Made by a program: the position numbers and the translations under genes. Under the pieces are notes generated by a model. That model searched no databases. It saw nothing but the letters and a program-made list of their open reading frames with translations, and had not been told where the DNA came from. A stretch of 64,000 bases of DNA, from NCBI GenBank assembly GCA_963082975.1, contig OY720348.1:69899719-69963718 (forward strand). The letters run 5' to 3'. How positions within the stretch are numbered: position 1 is the first letter of the stretch; each line of letters starts with the position of its first letter. The DNA is from Labia minor (lineage: Eukaryota > Arthropoda > Insecta > Dermaptera > Spongiphoridae). This document shows positions 47,039 through 58,841 of the stretch, piece by piece.

Positions 47039-47222
47039 CAGTGGTTCATAACTACCTATTTGCAAAATATTATAAATAAAGGTGCAAATTAGAATCATTG
47101 AATTTATGTATTTATTTATTGATCTCAGAATAGAAAACTAATATACAAGTAATTTTCTCTAAATGCACATGTGACATTTCCGCACCCTTGGATCGCTCCA
47201 GCGCCCACTTTGGGAATTACTG
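47039..47222 (+). mobile_element. hAT-type MITE, family 4
   Basis: CAGTGGTTCATAACTACC and inverse-like GGGAATTACTG ends, with exact duplication ATCTAAAG at 47031-47038 and 47223-47230. Confidence 0.93.
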
Positions 47223-47683
47223 ATCTAAAGCATCACATTTTAATATTTGATTATATTAAGTAAATCGAATTTAAAAAAAAAAAAAAAATTTCATATTTGT
47301 TTGATAATTCTTACAAAATTAAAAAAATAAAAAAATAATTTAATGTTATCAAAAAATAATAATTAGGATATAACTAATATTTGAAGATTTGTTAAATATT
47401 AATAAACTAAGAAATAAAAAAAGGTTTTTTAGGTTATGATTATGGATGGCACTTTTACTTACTACATAAAAAATATTCATTTCTTGAAACGAATAATATA
47501 TAAAGAAATTTACAATTAATTATTTGATAAAATAATAAATAATAATAATAAATAAATAATATTAAAATGTTCTTTAATGAATCATATATAAATATATATA
47601 TATATATATTATTATTAATAATAATAACAATAACATTCACGGAAACCTAAACCAACATATATATATATATTATATATATGTAT

Positions 47684-47748
<65 letters not shown>

Positions 47749-47887
47749 TATTAATATAAGAAAAATGAATAAATTATAAAATGTTAATTTCAATATTTCA
47801 ACATTGCTATCTTCAGGCTGATACCGTCACAAGAGACCTACAAAAGCCCCAGATTAATTATAAAAAAATCTGGAGTGTCTCCACTTG
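47223..47887. other. AT-rich spacer with long (TA)n
   Basis: TA-rich runs at 47659-47745. No gene is recognised. Confidence 0.6.
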
Positions 47888-48329
47888 ACTATCTCGCAAA
47901 GTTGAGTTGGATTAAATAATATATATTAATTTAAATTAAATTAAATTAATTAAATTATAAATTAAAATTAATAAATAATATTTATTGAACCAGCGCATGT
48001 TTGCCTCTTTTTGATGGCACCACGTCACGTGTTGGCGCGTGAGATTTGTAGAGTTAAAAAATTAATTCTGATACTTTCAGCTATTCATCAAGCTGAAATT
48101 CTATATATAGCAGTTTTATACAATTATTAATCATGTGAAAAATTATCAAACATATATCTTTATTTTTACGGTCAGTTTAGAGGAAAAAAAAATGAAAACG
48201 TGGTAGGTAATGACCCTCTTCCAGTTGAGCTACATTTCTCAAAAGTTGATTGAACACTATGAATTTTGAATAATGCCCATGTACGAAATTTCATCATTCT
48301 AGCTCAAACCGTTTTTGCGTAATCTTGGT

Positions 48330-48383
<54 letters not shown>

Positions 48384-48492
48384 AATATATATATATATAT
48401 TTTTTTTTCTCAACCTTAGTGAAAATGATTCAGGAACCTTCAAAACGTATAAAAATATCAAAATCTCAACATCGAAAATTTGGCGAGATAGT
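47888..48492 (-). repeat. R600 copy
   Basis: Inverse orientation to 9789-10366: ACTATCTCGC at 47888 and GCGAGATAGT at 48492, with a CA/TA microsatellite at 48342-48402. About 20 bases near the right end are missing. Confidence 0.85.
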
Positions 48493-48547
48493 AAAAATAA
48501 AGAAGAAAATTGGAAAAATCATGTATCATATTTATTTTTCTTCCGTT

Positions 48548-49145
48548 TTTTACCGACCGACGATAGTAAAGGAGGTATTGTTTTCACACCAAATTTCACA
48601 TGTGGAGATTTTTACATGTCTCCACGAATCATGTATTTTCTTAACAGAAAAAAGTATTTTTAGCATGTCTGTCCGTCCGTCCGTCCGTATAGATGTGTAC
48701 AGCCTGAACGGCTCAACGAATTTTGATGAAATTTGGTATATTACTTAATGCACAAGTGGGATGAATTGATCAACTTTTGGTGCAAATCCGGAAACCGGAA
48801 GTGGTAGTATTAGCGATCGACGATGGGAAGGGAAGGGTTATTTTCACACCAAATTTCACATAAGGAGATTTTTTTATATATCTCCACGAATCATGCACTT
48901 TTTAGTGGTTTTATTCTCGAAAATCATCTTTATCAGTTTTTTCTTAATTTAAAATTATATGACGTCATCCAGGCATTCATGACGTCACAGCCTGGTCTTA
49001 CATATATATTATAAATAAAATAAAATTAAAAATATTTATGTTCTATGCCTATCTGTTTTTTATTACATTAATAGATATCTTAAAATTATTTGAAATTGTT
49101 TCTGTAGTTGGAAATAAATTTATTTCAAACCGTCGGTCGGTTCGG
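48548..49145 (+). repeat. TRB element copy, long form
   Basis: ACCGACCGACGATAGTAAAG start and AACCGTCGGTCGGTTCGG end are inverted. The CACACCAAATTTCACAT segment occurs twice (48585 and 48845), showing an internal duplication. Confidence 0.72.
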
Positions 49146-49649
49146 ACCTGGCCATAGGTCAACTTATTAATCTTCTGAACGGCTGCTGGATAATCCAGGT
49201 ACTTTAAATATGAAAATTTTAAATTTGGAAACAAGCGCAGCGGGTTGCCTAAATGCCAGGGGCTCTTCCTAGCCAGCCGCTCGAGCGGTAGTCAGTCTAT
49301 CGGTGTTGGTGCGTGAGTGCGCACGCATAGCCAGGGCGCTTGGCGAGCGGCGATGTTCCTGTCAAAATTCAACCTCGGGGTGAGGTTTATTATCATTTAT
49401 TATAACTCGATAACCAATTACAACCCTCTCAACTCCTCCACACAATTATTATTATAAAATTGTCACAAAATAATTTTTCATTCTTTTCATTTAATTATAT
49501 ACGTATAATATAACTTCCATATGTATTTATTCTATTTAATATTAATTTAAAATATTTTAATTTAAATAAATAACAAAAAAATAAAATTATATAGTTCTAT
49601 ATAAACTTATAAAAACTTTTTTCAATATATATTACATAAGAATACATTT
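49146..49649. other. Spacer with a short GC-rich patch
   Basis: 49248-49380 is GC-rich (CAGCCGCTCGAGCGGTAG, GTGCGTGAGTGCGCACGC) and matches nothing else here; no frame or RNA gene is recognised. The rest is AT-rich. Confidence 0.4.
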
Positions 49650-50138
49650 TTGAAGTGAAACTTCTTTAGCGGCGTCCTGACATTTGGTTGAGAATGGAGA
49701 GTGAATTGAAAAATTGAAATTTCGTAACGCGTTACGAAACGCAAGAGAGAAAAAAGATATAGATATAACGAGTGAGAATGAGATAGCCTCTATCTCTGTC
49801 TCTCTTTTGTGCGGTGTTTCGTTTTTGAGAGAGAGGCTATCTGGGTCTTTCTTTTGTCCGGTCTTTCGTCTTTGAGAAAGAGGCTATCTGCGTCTTCGTT
49901 TTATGCTGTCTTTCGTTCTAATACCCTGTCGCTAGGTTGAAAGTCCACGGCGCGCATGCGCACTAGTACGTTGACGCGGAATAATATTTCTTAGCCTCTG
50001 CTGGGTGAAAGAATAAAAATTAGTATGACTTATGATCAAAAGAGGGCGAGATCTCCACCTTGTCCAGTAGATATCGCAATTAAATACAATTTGAATTTAA
50101 ATATATATTAATTTCAAAATTTGCCTAAACATTTATAA

Positions 50139-50472
50139 AAATAAATATACATATGAAATTTGTTATTTTTTTTTAATATTAAAAAATATTTAATTTGAGA
50201 TTAATTATATGTAAAAAGATCAACTATCAAATAGATTCAAACTTTTATTTTCTTTGATTAGATTATAATTAAATATTATTTATATTATTTAAAAATTATT
50301 ATTTTTCTATTTATTAAGGATGTCTATTAAAAAATTGTAATTAACCTTATCATATGTCAAATATTATAGCTAAGTTTTTTTGAATTTTTTAAAATTTTTT
50401 ATATAATTAATCTCAAATTAAATATTTTTTAATATTAAAAAATAACAAATTTCATATGTATATTTATTTATT
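50139..50472. repeat. Inverted repeat, about 74-base arms
   Basis: 50139-50213 and 50400-50472 are near-perfect inverse copies (CATATGAAATTTGTTATTTT and its complement). Confidence 0.85.
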
Positions 50473-50506
50473 TTTAATATTAAACGTATTTCATATTTTT
50501 TGAGAG

Positions 50507-50938
50507 AGATTAATAAATATATATATATTTTATTAAAAATAAATATTTTTAATTTTATTTCGAAATTAAATAATGAATTTTAAAATATTTTAAATATAAA
50601 AAAATGTTAATACAATATCATTTAAAAAAAAAGCGGGATTAATAAATATATATATATATTTTATTAAAAATAAATATTTTTAATTTTATTTCGAAATTAA
50701 ATAATAAATTTTAAAATATTTTAAATATAAAATTTCGAAATTAAATAATGAATTTTAAAATATTTTAAATATAAAAAAATGTTAATACAATATCATTTAA
50801 AAAAAAAGCGGGATTAATAAATATATATATATATTTTATTAAAAATAAATATTTTTAATTTTATTTCGAAATTAAATAATAAATTTTAAAATATTTTAAA
50901 TATAAAAAAAATATTAATACAAAATTAAAAAAAGGCGG
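50507..50938. repeat. Tandem repeat of about 125-130 bp, three units
   Basis: Units start near 50507, 50637 and 50813, each running from ATTAATAAATATATATATAT to a GCGGG boundary. The middle unit holds an extra internal copy of TTTCGAAATTAAATAATGAA. Confidence 0.9.
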
Positions 50939-51457
50939 GAGTAAAATTTCAAAATGGATGCCATTTACGTCACCCATATATAATTTTCAATTAAGAAATT
51001 AATAATGAAGCTGTAAGTTTCAAGAGATGTAATCAATAAAACTCAATTTTTCTTTATAAATACTATATCTAGTGTGAATTTGAAAAAAATCGTTAGAGCG
51101 GTTTTTGAGAACCAATGGTTATAGATAAATAGATAGATATATACAATTTTAGCTAGCATAATAAGATAAGATATATATCGTGAAATAATTAAAATTCTCA
51201 AGTCAAATATACAGCGTGCACGCATACCGACGCATGTAATTGTGTGTGTGAACATGGTCGGCGATTCACACGCCAACACATACAGTTATGTGCGTCGATG
51301 ACCATTCACGTTATTTATCCGAATCTCAACATTACTTTAACACTACTAAATCAATTTAAAATTATTATTGCATTTAAAACTGCTTTTCTCTACTCCACAG
51401 ATTTCACTATGCCGAAAAAAAATAACGACCAAAATTTAGACGATATTATTTATTTCG

Positions 51458-51694
51458 TTGCCGTTGATCAACTTTCTTCGAGAAACATTTGGTCTGCTTA
51501 TAAATAACGATCCCAAGGAATCAACAACAAAATCTGGAACTACAATAGATGCTGTTTTTACACGTTATATAGAAAATATCGAATCACGAACATATATATC
51601 TTATTTTAGTTATCACAAGCCATTAATATCAGTATTACCAATTGAAGCACCAACCGACAATAGTACAGGCAATGTAGATATGATGATAGAGTAG
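51458..51694 (+). pseudogene. C-terminal endonuclease-like fragment of a Helitron-type element
   Basis: The 78-codon frame reads FLRETFGLLINNDPKESTTK then SGTTIDAVFTRYIENIES and YISYFSYHKPLISVL. The layout (GLxLNNDPxESTTKxGTTIDxVFxRY...SYFSYHKP) resembles the C-terminal part of endonuclease/exonuclease/phosphatase-like domains that I recall next to PIF1-type helicases in arthropod Helentron proteins. The terminal SxH corresponds to the catalytic histidine region. The upstream domain and helicase are absent. An upstream frame (51244-51507) overlaps with no recognisable domain. The assignment is from memory, so moderate confidence. Confidence 0.5.
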
Positions 51695-51853
51695 ATAATA
51701 ATAATAATAAAGCGAAAATTTGTTACGAAAATTTTATACTGTTATATGTCTTTCGAAATGATCCCTTTATTTTTCTCTATTTCTCTCTCACTCACACTCT
51801 CAACTAAAATTTCTCTTATTCTCTAGATTGTAAGAAGTTTCACTTCCGCCACG

Positions 51854-52300
51854 TGTACGATGCTGCACATTTTGCTTTTTTTATTTATCTTTTATATTTT
51901 ATACTGGGATAATCTAAATAATAATATATAATGTATTTTTATATTTATTCGAGATTATTCTGATGCATGACACTTTTTAAGGGTTTTTATATAATTTGAA
52001 TAAACCACACACACACATAAATTAATGTTCATTATAAAACATTTAATAAGAATTCATCTGATGTCTATTTCTATTCGAAGTCACTGTTCATGTTTTATCA
52101 ATTGGCTGGATTATTATAAGTTTTTAATTAATTAAATATCATTTAAAATATGAAAATCATACTAAAAATAATTATATTAATTTATTTCATAAATTAGGTC
52201 AAACTTATTTAATATTTTAATAAAAATTAAGATTTAATGTTTTTTAATTTTATCTATTTAAATGAATATCAATTTAAATTAGCTGGAGTGTCTCCACTCG
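51854..52300. other. AT-rich spacer
   Basis: No gene is recognised. It ends in CTGGAGTGTCTCCACTCG, the extension seen beside R600 copies. Confidence 0.5.
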
Positions 52301-52734
52301 ACTATCTCGCAATTTGAATTGGATTAAATAACATAATACATTATATTTAAATTAAATTTAATTAATTATAAATTATAAATAATAAATATTAAACCAGCGC
52401 ATGTTTGGCTTTTTATTGATGGCACCATGGCACGTGTTGGCGCGTGAGATTTGCAGTGTTAAAAAATTAATTCTGGTACTTTCAGCAATTCAATCAAGCT
52501 GAAATTCTATATATAGCAGTTTTATACAATTATTAATCATGTGAAAAATTATCAAACATATATTTTTATTTTTACGGTGACTTTAGTGGAAAAAAAATCA
52601 AAACGTTGTAGGTAATGACCCTCTTCCGGTTGAGCTACATTTCTCAAAAGTTGATAGAAAACTATGAATTTTGAATAATGTCCATGTACCAAATTTCATC
52701 ATTCTAGCTCAAACCGTTTTTGCGTAATCTTGTC

Positions 52735-52781
<47 letters not shown>

Positions 52782-52907
52782 ACACACCCACAGACATTTT
52801 TCTCAACCTTAGTGAAAATGATTCAGGAACCTTCAAAACGTATAAAAACATCAAAATCTCAACATCGAAAATTTTCATGATCGCAATACTATCTCTGGCG
52901 AGATAGT
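52301..52907 (-). repeat. R600, best complete copy
   Basis: 607 bases from ACTATCTCGC to GCGAGATAGT, with a CA microsatellite at 52739-52785. Interior blocks are co-linear with the other copies. Confidence 0.88.
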
Positions 52908-53640
52908 AAAAATACGAGAAAGATTAATTATAATAATACTTAAATTAAAACACATACATTTGATATAAAAATATATATATTTTTTAAATCATACATATAT
53001 ATATACTCAAATATATAATATATGTATTATGGTAGATTAGGTTAATTGGCAAGTAATGAGTCCGGCATTTGATCACTTATATTGTGTGTAAACAGCCTTG
53101 ATACTTGATGTCTTGATAATTAATGAAATTAATATACAATATATATATAGTGCCGGATAAAAGGGCGGGTAAGCCGGGCGCCAAATTTTGATATGCGCCG
53201 ATATATATAATAAAAATAAAATATTTTTTTTTATCAATTATTTTTGTGTAATTTTGATTTTTACCTTTTTTAATATTTTTTTTAATTTGCAGTAAATTTG
53301 TATATTCTTGTATGAAAGGACACTAAATTACTCTGGACGCTCAAAACCCTAGAACAGGCCAATTATGTATATATATCTTATCTTATCTTATTATGCTAGC
53401 TAAAATTGTATATATGTATTTATCTATATATATTGGTTCTCAAAAACCGCTCTAACGATTTTTTTCAAATTCACACTAGATATAGTATTTATAAAGAAAA
53501 ATTAAGTTTTATTGATGATATCTCTTGAAACATACAGCTTCATTATTAATTTCTTAATTGAAAATTATATATGGAAAACGTCAAAATTTTTAATACTGCC
53601 TGCTAAGACAGTAAAAAAATGACAATTTTTTATCTAAATA
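52908..53640. other. AT-rich spacer with repeat fragments
   Basis: A GTGCCGGATAAAAGGGCGGG fragment at 53151-53205 matches 7221-7290. 53375-53590 is the inverse of 50980-51175 (TTGGTTCTCAAAAACCGCTC). Confidence 0.6.
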
Positions 53641-53644
53641 CATA

Positions 53645-53715
53645 TAGTCCAGCGGTTGGACAGATGTTTTAACGAGTGGATTTCGTCGGTTCGAAACTCG
53701 CCGGGTGAATCGTTA
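53645..53715 (+). other. tRNA-like sequence, pseudo-tRNA or head of a second SINE
   Basis: TAGTCCAGCGGTTGGACA fits an A box and CGGTTCGAAACTC a B box, about 30 bases apart. The acceptor stem does not pair well, and a T run follows at 53742. Not a functional tRNA as far as I can fold it. Confidence 0.5.
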
Positions 53716-54105
53716 TTTAAAAATGAAAATAATGATTTTGTTATTTTTTTTTCTTTTTATCTATTGTTTACTTTTTAATAAATTACTATTCTATATTTAT
53801 TTATTCATTGTTCTTTTATTAATAAAGTTTTAGATAGTTTTATAAGTTTTAATATTTTTTCAATAAAATATTATTCAATATATTTATTAATATTATTTTA
53901 TTTATTATTATTGAGTACCCGAAGTTCCATTCATTTTAATCAGATTGATGCAATGATGCAACAGTTAATAATTGTAATATTGTAATAAATTTCTATCTTG
54001 AAAATTGTTACATATTATTCAGGATATTTTAAAAACTATTTCTTTCTTTAATTAATATTCATTTTTTCTATAAGTCAGATATATTTCCAAATATTAAATA
54101 ATTTT
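53716..54105. other. AT-rich spacer
   Basis: No gene is recognised. Confidence 0.5.
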
Positions 54106-54587
54106 TGAAGTGAAAACTTCTTTAGCGGCGTTGAGCACTTTTGCGGGATGGGGAAAAAGTATAGAACTCGCGTGATCGTGACCAACACCATGAAACCATC
54201 TGCTTTCAAATTTCTTATAACAGAGCGCGAAATTTGAATTGTCATTAGAACTGTTTTATAAATTATCTCTAACATATAAATATATATTTATTATGTAAAG
54301 TTCATTTCATATATACATATATAATCAAAATTATACGAAATGAACTTCACATAATAAATATATATTTTATGTTAGAGATAAGAATTATAAAACAGTTCGT
54401 ATTGCAATATTTTAAACAAAGTTGTGTATTTATATATATATAAATATAAGTTACAAATTTGTTTAAAATATATGTTTAAAATAATATATAAGTTATATAT
54501 ATATACATGCATATGAAATTCATCTTTCTCGTGAAATAGCGCGAATTTCGTCTGTTTTAAAATTTCTTACGCAGAAGTTTTCACTTC
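54106..54587. mobile_element. Short element with GAAGTGAAAACTTCT inverted ends
   Basis: TGAAGTGAAAACTTCTTTAG at 54106 and AGAAGTTTTCACTTCTG at 54573-54589 are inverse. It is a non-coding relative of 49651-51853 and shares the ATTTTGCTTTTTTA flank beyond the right end. Confidence 0.65.
54249..54403. repeat. Long perfect-looking hairpin, about 67-base arms
   Basis: Arms 54249-54318 and 54337-54403 (AACTGTTTTATAAATTATCT and inverse) with an 18-base loop; only one or two small gaps. Confidence 0.88.
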
Positions 54588-54879
54588 TGTCGGCCAGTCC
54601 CACGACTGCCAATTTTGCTTTTTTAATTCCGAAAAGCTGCAAAGCACGTTTTTTTGTCTTTAGTTTGTTTTATAACCACTTGGGGCGCTAAACAGTTTTT
54701 CAAAAAAACACTATAGAAAAAAAATATATGTACCTATATATTATATATTTATGTATTATTGAGGAGCACAAGTTCATTAATTTTAATCAGATTGATGCAA
54801 ATGTGTAACATTTAATAATTGTAATAAATAATTAAAGAATTGTGTATCAATATTTTTTAAAGGGTAGAGCGAGAGCTCG

Positions 54880-54975
54880 GTGTCCCAGGTATTAATATTA
54901 CCAGCCAAATCCAATAATAATGAATCATTTTTTTTAACTTAAGTACCGAGCCGAGGCTCGGGGTCCCGGTACTAT
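54880..54975 (+). repeat. RC repeat fragment
   Basis: GGTATTAATATTACCAGCCA and AAATCCAATAATAATGAATC match RC; it ends in a GTACCGAGCC hairpin-like segment. Confidence 0.65.
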
Positions 54976-55830
54976 ATTTATATACTAGCTGCTCAGAGCT
55001 CCTTCGTCGCTCTTCGCATCTAGACGGGGGCCCCCTGTACCCCCCCGAGTGTCCCTATTCTGAGCTATAACCATCTAACTCCTACCCTGTTCCATCTCTC
55101 TCACGTTCCTTCCTACATTGTCCGCCCTGTTCACAATTGGTCTTCCAAACGGACGTTGTCCAATCGAACTCCCCACCAATATATTTTTCCTCTCCCATTC
55201 TAGCCATGTGCCCTGCCGATCCCAGCCTTCTCGCTTTTATAATTGCTACTTTAAATGTTATTAATTTATTTAAAAAAAATCAGAGTAAACAAAATAAAAA
55301 TAAAATATAAAATTAGCATAACACTAAACTACTATAAAAATAATATTAAAAAATATATTATATATTAAAATCTTACGTGAAAATCCAATTATGAGATCAA
55401 ATTTTCTTAATTAAAATAATTTACTCACATAATCTTAAAAATTAATAGTATTAAATTATAGCCGTAATGTGAATGTTTTCAAAGTTTAAAAGGCCAATAA
55501 GATCAATTGAGATATTGTAAATATCAATAGATATATAAAAAGATTTTTATCTGCACATTGCTCAGAATTTAAATTACCGCCAAATTATCGCCACCAGCGC
55601 CTCTATGATCTAGTATGGTAACTAAACTATTTTTCATTAATTATTCTTTATAATTTTTTTAAAATTTTTCTAATTCAAAAATCGAAAATCGGGCTTCGAG
55701 GTCTGGTGGCCAGCCCCATTGTGCTTCCGTGTAAAAAATTCCAGGTCCCTGCGTGCGATAGTTTTTGCTGGAGAGCTCGGTCAGACAGACAGACAGACAC
55801 ATTACACTTGCTTTTATTATTATAGATAAA
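54976..55830 (+). repeat. CTAGCTGCTCAG repeat with an internal LINE-tail fragment
   Basis: The start TACTAGCTGCTCAGAGCTCC and CATCTAGACGGGGGC match the inverse of 19800-19870. A minus-strand LINE 3' fragment (55040-55250, TTCTCCCATTCTAGCCA-type) follows. The last part (55680-55830) has TTGTGCTTCCGTGTAAAAAA, a CAGACAGACAGACAGACA run and the end TTTTATTATTATAGAT, a tail typical of dispersed invertebrate repeats. Confidence 0.55.
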
Positions 55831-56022
55831 CTTATATTTATCAATATTACATTAAATTTATATTAAGTACATAACATTTCGTTGGCAGTAGTTAATAAGC
55901 GAAGCATTTTGTCTACCCTTTTCTTTAAAAGATTCCTTGCTTAATTGAATTGAAAGATTAATTTTTTTCGAATTCTTGAAAGTTCACTTTTGACTAACGA
56001 GGCCCGTCAAACCCTCTCCTCT
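55831..56022. other. Spacer
   Basis: Nothing recognised. Confidence 0.5.
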
Positions 56023-56030
56023 TGCTTTAT

Positions 56031-56295
56031 CAGTGGTGTATTGGGAGGGAAACGCGGGAGAACGACGTTCCCTTACCTTTTTCCAGAACCGGAACGCGTT
56101 CCAGTACTTTTTTATGTCCCGACAACTCCCACTTAAATCTACTGTTAGAATTTCTTTTTTTGTGTTCGTTAATATTTTGTATATAGTAAGAATATAAGAA
56201 AAAATAAAAACTTATATGGAAAAAATAGTTTGCAGAAAATAGGACTGCTCCCACTATGCGTTCCCTTACTTCTTAAATTTGCCAATACATCACTG
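56031..56295 (-). mobile_element. hAT-type MITE, family 1, second copy
   Basis: Inverse of 30183-30435, with ends CAGTGGTGTATTGG and CCAATACATCACTG and duplication TGCTTTAT / GGCTTTAT (56023-56030, 56296-56303). Confidence 0.9.
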
Positions 56296-56303
56296 GGCTT
56301 TAT

Positions 56304-56616
56304 CAGGTCAATATTCCATTTCGGTTAAAATTAAATAAGTTTATTAGAATGAATTTGAAAAAAAGAGATATTTGTTTAGCTGCTGCTCTAAAATGTATAG
56401 CATTTGTAAAAGATGAGTATACGAAGGAAATTTCATCCAACCATTGATTAAGCATATTTATTGAAATATGAAAACCATTGAGAAGAAATATCATTTCATT
56501 TAAACGATAAAAACAAAATTAAATTAAATAAATAAATAAAGGACATTAAACAACAACCAAGTATAATCGAATTCAATATATGTCAAATAATAATAATCCT
56601 TTTAAAGTTACTTTTT
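56304..56616. other. AT-rich spacer
   Basis: Nothing recognised. Confidence 0.5.
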
Positions 56617-57177
56617 ACTATCTCGCCATATCACGAAAATTTTCGATGTCGAGATTTTGATGTTTTTATACGTTTTGAAGGTTCCTAAGTCATTTTCACT
56701 AATGTCTGTCTTTGTGTGTGTGTGTGTATGTATGTAGACAAGATTTCGCAAAAACGGTTTGAGTTAGAATCATGAAATTTGGTTTACGGGCATTCGTAGT
56801 TTTCTCTCAGCTTTTAAGAAATGTAGCTCAACCGGAAAAGGGTCATTACCTACAACGTTTTGATTTTTTTTCCTCTAAAGTGACCGTAAAAATAAAGATA
56901 TATGTTTGATAGTTCTTCACAACATTAAAAATTGTATAAAACTGCTATATATATATATAATTTCAGCTTGATTGAATCGCTGAAAGTACCGGAATTAATT
57001 TTTTAACACTACAAATCACGCCCCGACACGTGACGTGGTGCCATCAACAAAGAGCCAAACACGCGCTGGATTAATAAATATTATTGATTAATTTTAAAAT
57101 TTATAATTTATAATTAATTAAATTTAATTTAAATATAATATATGTTATTTAATCCATTTCAAATTTGCGAGATAGTT
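56617..57177 (+). repeat. R600 copy
   Basis: ACTATCTCGCC start (about 20 bases deleted just inside) to GCGAGATAGT at 57177, followed by the usual GTGGAGACACTCCAG extension. Confidence 0.87.
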
Positions 57178-57990
57178 GAGTGGAGACACTCCAGCTTATT
57201 TTTTTAATGTTCTATTTAATGTTTTTAGAAGATTATTTTTTTCTTATTTTATTATTAATTCTGGAAAAAATTTATGAAATTCTTGAACCGGAAATTACTT
57301 TCTTAAAAATTTAAAATCCAAAAAGCGATACTTAATTACTTTAACGGTATCAATTATTTTGTTATTATAACCTAACGTCTACCTTTTTCACGAGAAAATG
57401 AGAGGCACATTTTCACGATTAAATTCCCCCCTTTTGTTCCCCAAATAGATTTTCTTATGGGGTATTTTCTAAAAAAAAATTTCATTATTACGACCACTCA
57501 ACGCGTCCAATATCTTCTCCTGTTTCCAAACAAAAAGTTGGAATTTTATTATATATGATATAAGTCAAGTGAGAATATAAAACATAAATGAAATAAGCTA
57601 CTTCTATAAAAATTTAAGTACAACCTACATTTATTAACATTCTGCAATATACAATGACATTCTTTTCTACCCGAGTTTAATTATGATTTATGGACTAATG
57701 TTTACAATCACGTGTCCTGTAATTAATCTATTTTTTTTTTTTAATGCGATGAATCCAATTTACCAATTTCTATCCAAAACACATCTGACGTTAAAAATAT
57801 ATAGATCTGCCAATTTGTAATATTTTTTAATTCTTATATTTGATTGCAAATCTAAAATAGTAATTCTTATTTAAAATGTAGTTGTTACACCATCCGGGTC
57901 GACTATAACTTTTACGTCCTTCCAGATAAAAAATAAATTAGTTTGTTGTTGTTCAGAGATGGAGAGTGTGGGTGGGATTTGGTGTCTATC
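57178..57990. other. AT-rich spacer
   Basis: No gene; (TA)n at 57992-58018 follows. Confidence 0.5.
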
Positions 57991-57992
57991 AG

Positions 57993-58023
<31 letters not shown>

Positions 58024-58092
58024 TTGGATATGCCAATACTAAACTCAAAATGTTGGATGAAGTAACAAAATCCCTTCGCTAGGATATATAAA

Positions 58093-58545
58093 GAATAACT
58101 ACTGTACTACTAACACACACACACACACACTGACACCAACACTCCGGCTCGTCCACCACATGACATAATAAAATTGACGAATTATATATTAGATACTTTT
58201 ACATTGTCAGTCCACGACGGCTTTTACTCTTTGGTTGTTTTCCAATTAATCTCTTTATAAACAAATTTCTTATTAACATTTAGTTTTAGTGTTTAGTTTT
58301 ATTATATGCTACACAATGATTTTGGGAACTTAGTCAATTTTATTATGTCATGTGGTGAACGAGCCGGAGTGTTGGTGTCAGTGTCAGTGTTAGTAGTACA
58401 GTAGTTATAAATAACCCACCCATTCAACCCAAAATACTAACGTTGATTTTTGGTTATACAGACTAACCCAGAAAAAATTTCCTTATTGAAATTCTCTTGA
58501 AAATGGCACCAAAACGTTGAGACTCAACTCTTAAAAAAATATCTG
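58093..58545. mobile_element. Foldback element with a hammerhead-like right arm
   Basis: Arms 58093-58178 and 58332-58409 are inverse (CTCCGGCTCGTCCACCACAT opposite ATGTGGTGAACGAGCCGGAG). After the right arm, 58415-58520 carries CCACCCATTCAACCC and CTTGAAAATGGCACCAAAAC then GTTGAG, matching the right arm of 24423-24874. The loop resembles 59444-59510. Confidence 0.65.
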
Positions 58546-58841
58546 AAAATATATATATATATATATATTATAAGTAATAGAAAATTTTCGATACTTCATT
58601 CAGCAGTTATCTTTCATTTTTATTTATTTGCTATACATTTCATATTTAAATAATGCCAAAACATTATACATAATTCGCATATATTATCATTTATAAAACA
58701 AATAAAAATATTAATTTATCATATTGTATTAAAATAAATAAATCTGATATTATAATAGCTACAATATTTTAACAGAACATAATAAATGAAAATATTTATC
58801 AAATTAAAGAATAATATATAACTACAACAAAACATCAATAT
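58546..58841. other. AT-rich spacer
   Basis: (TA)n at 58552-58570; no gene is recognised. Confidence 0.5.

Larger units (their letters stand above)
49651..51853. mobile_element. Helitron/Helentron-like block bounded by GAAGTGAAACTTCT repeats
   Basis: TGAAGTGAAACTTCTTTAGC at 49651 and its inverse AGAAGTTTCACTTC at 51833-51846 bound 2.2 kb. A related pair bounds 54106-54587. Inside lie tandem repeats (50507-50938), an inverted repeat (50139-50213 / 50400-50472), a TCTTATTATGCTAGC-type segment (inverse near 51150) and an endonuclease-like fragment at 51458-51694. Whether these ends belong to one element is an inference. Confidence 0.5.

Noticed and set aside
47660..47745. Very long TA palindrome as a possible origin or breakpoint
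   Set aside because: Simple (TA)n microsatellite; many occur in the window.
48419..48748. 109-codon frame
   Set aside because: Crosses the end of R600 and the start of TRB; the start is not conserved in other copies.
49248..49380. GC-rich patch as an rRNA or tRNA fragment
   Set aside because: No rRNA motif or cloverleaf could be recognised.
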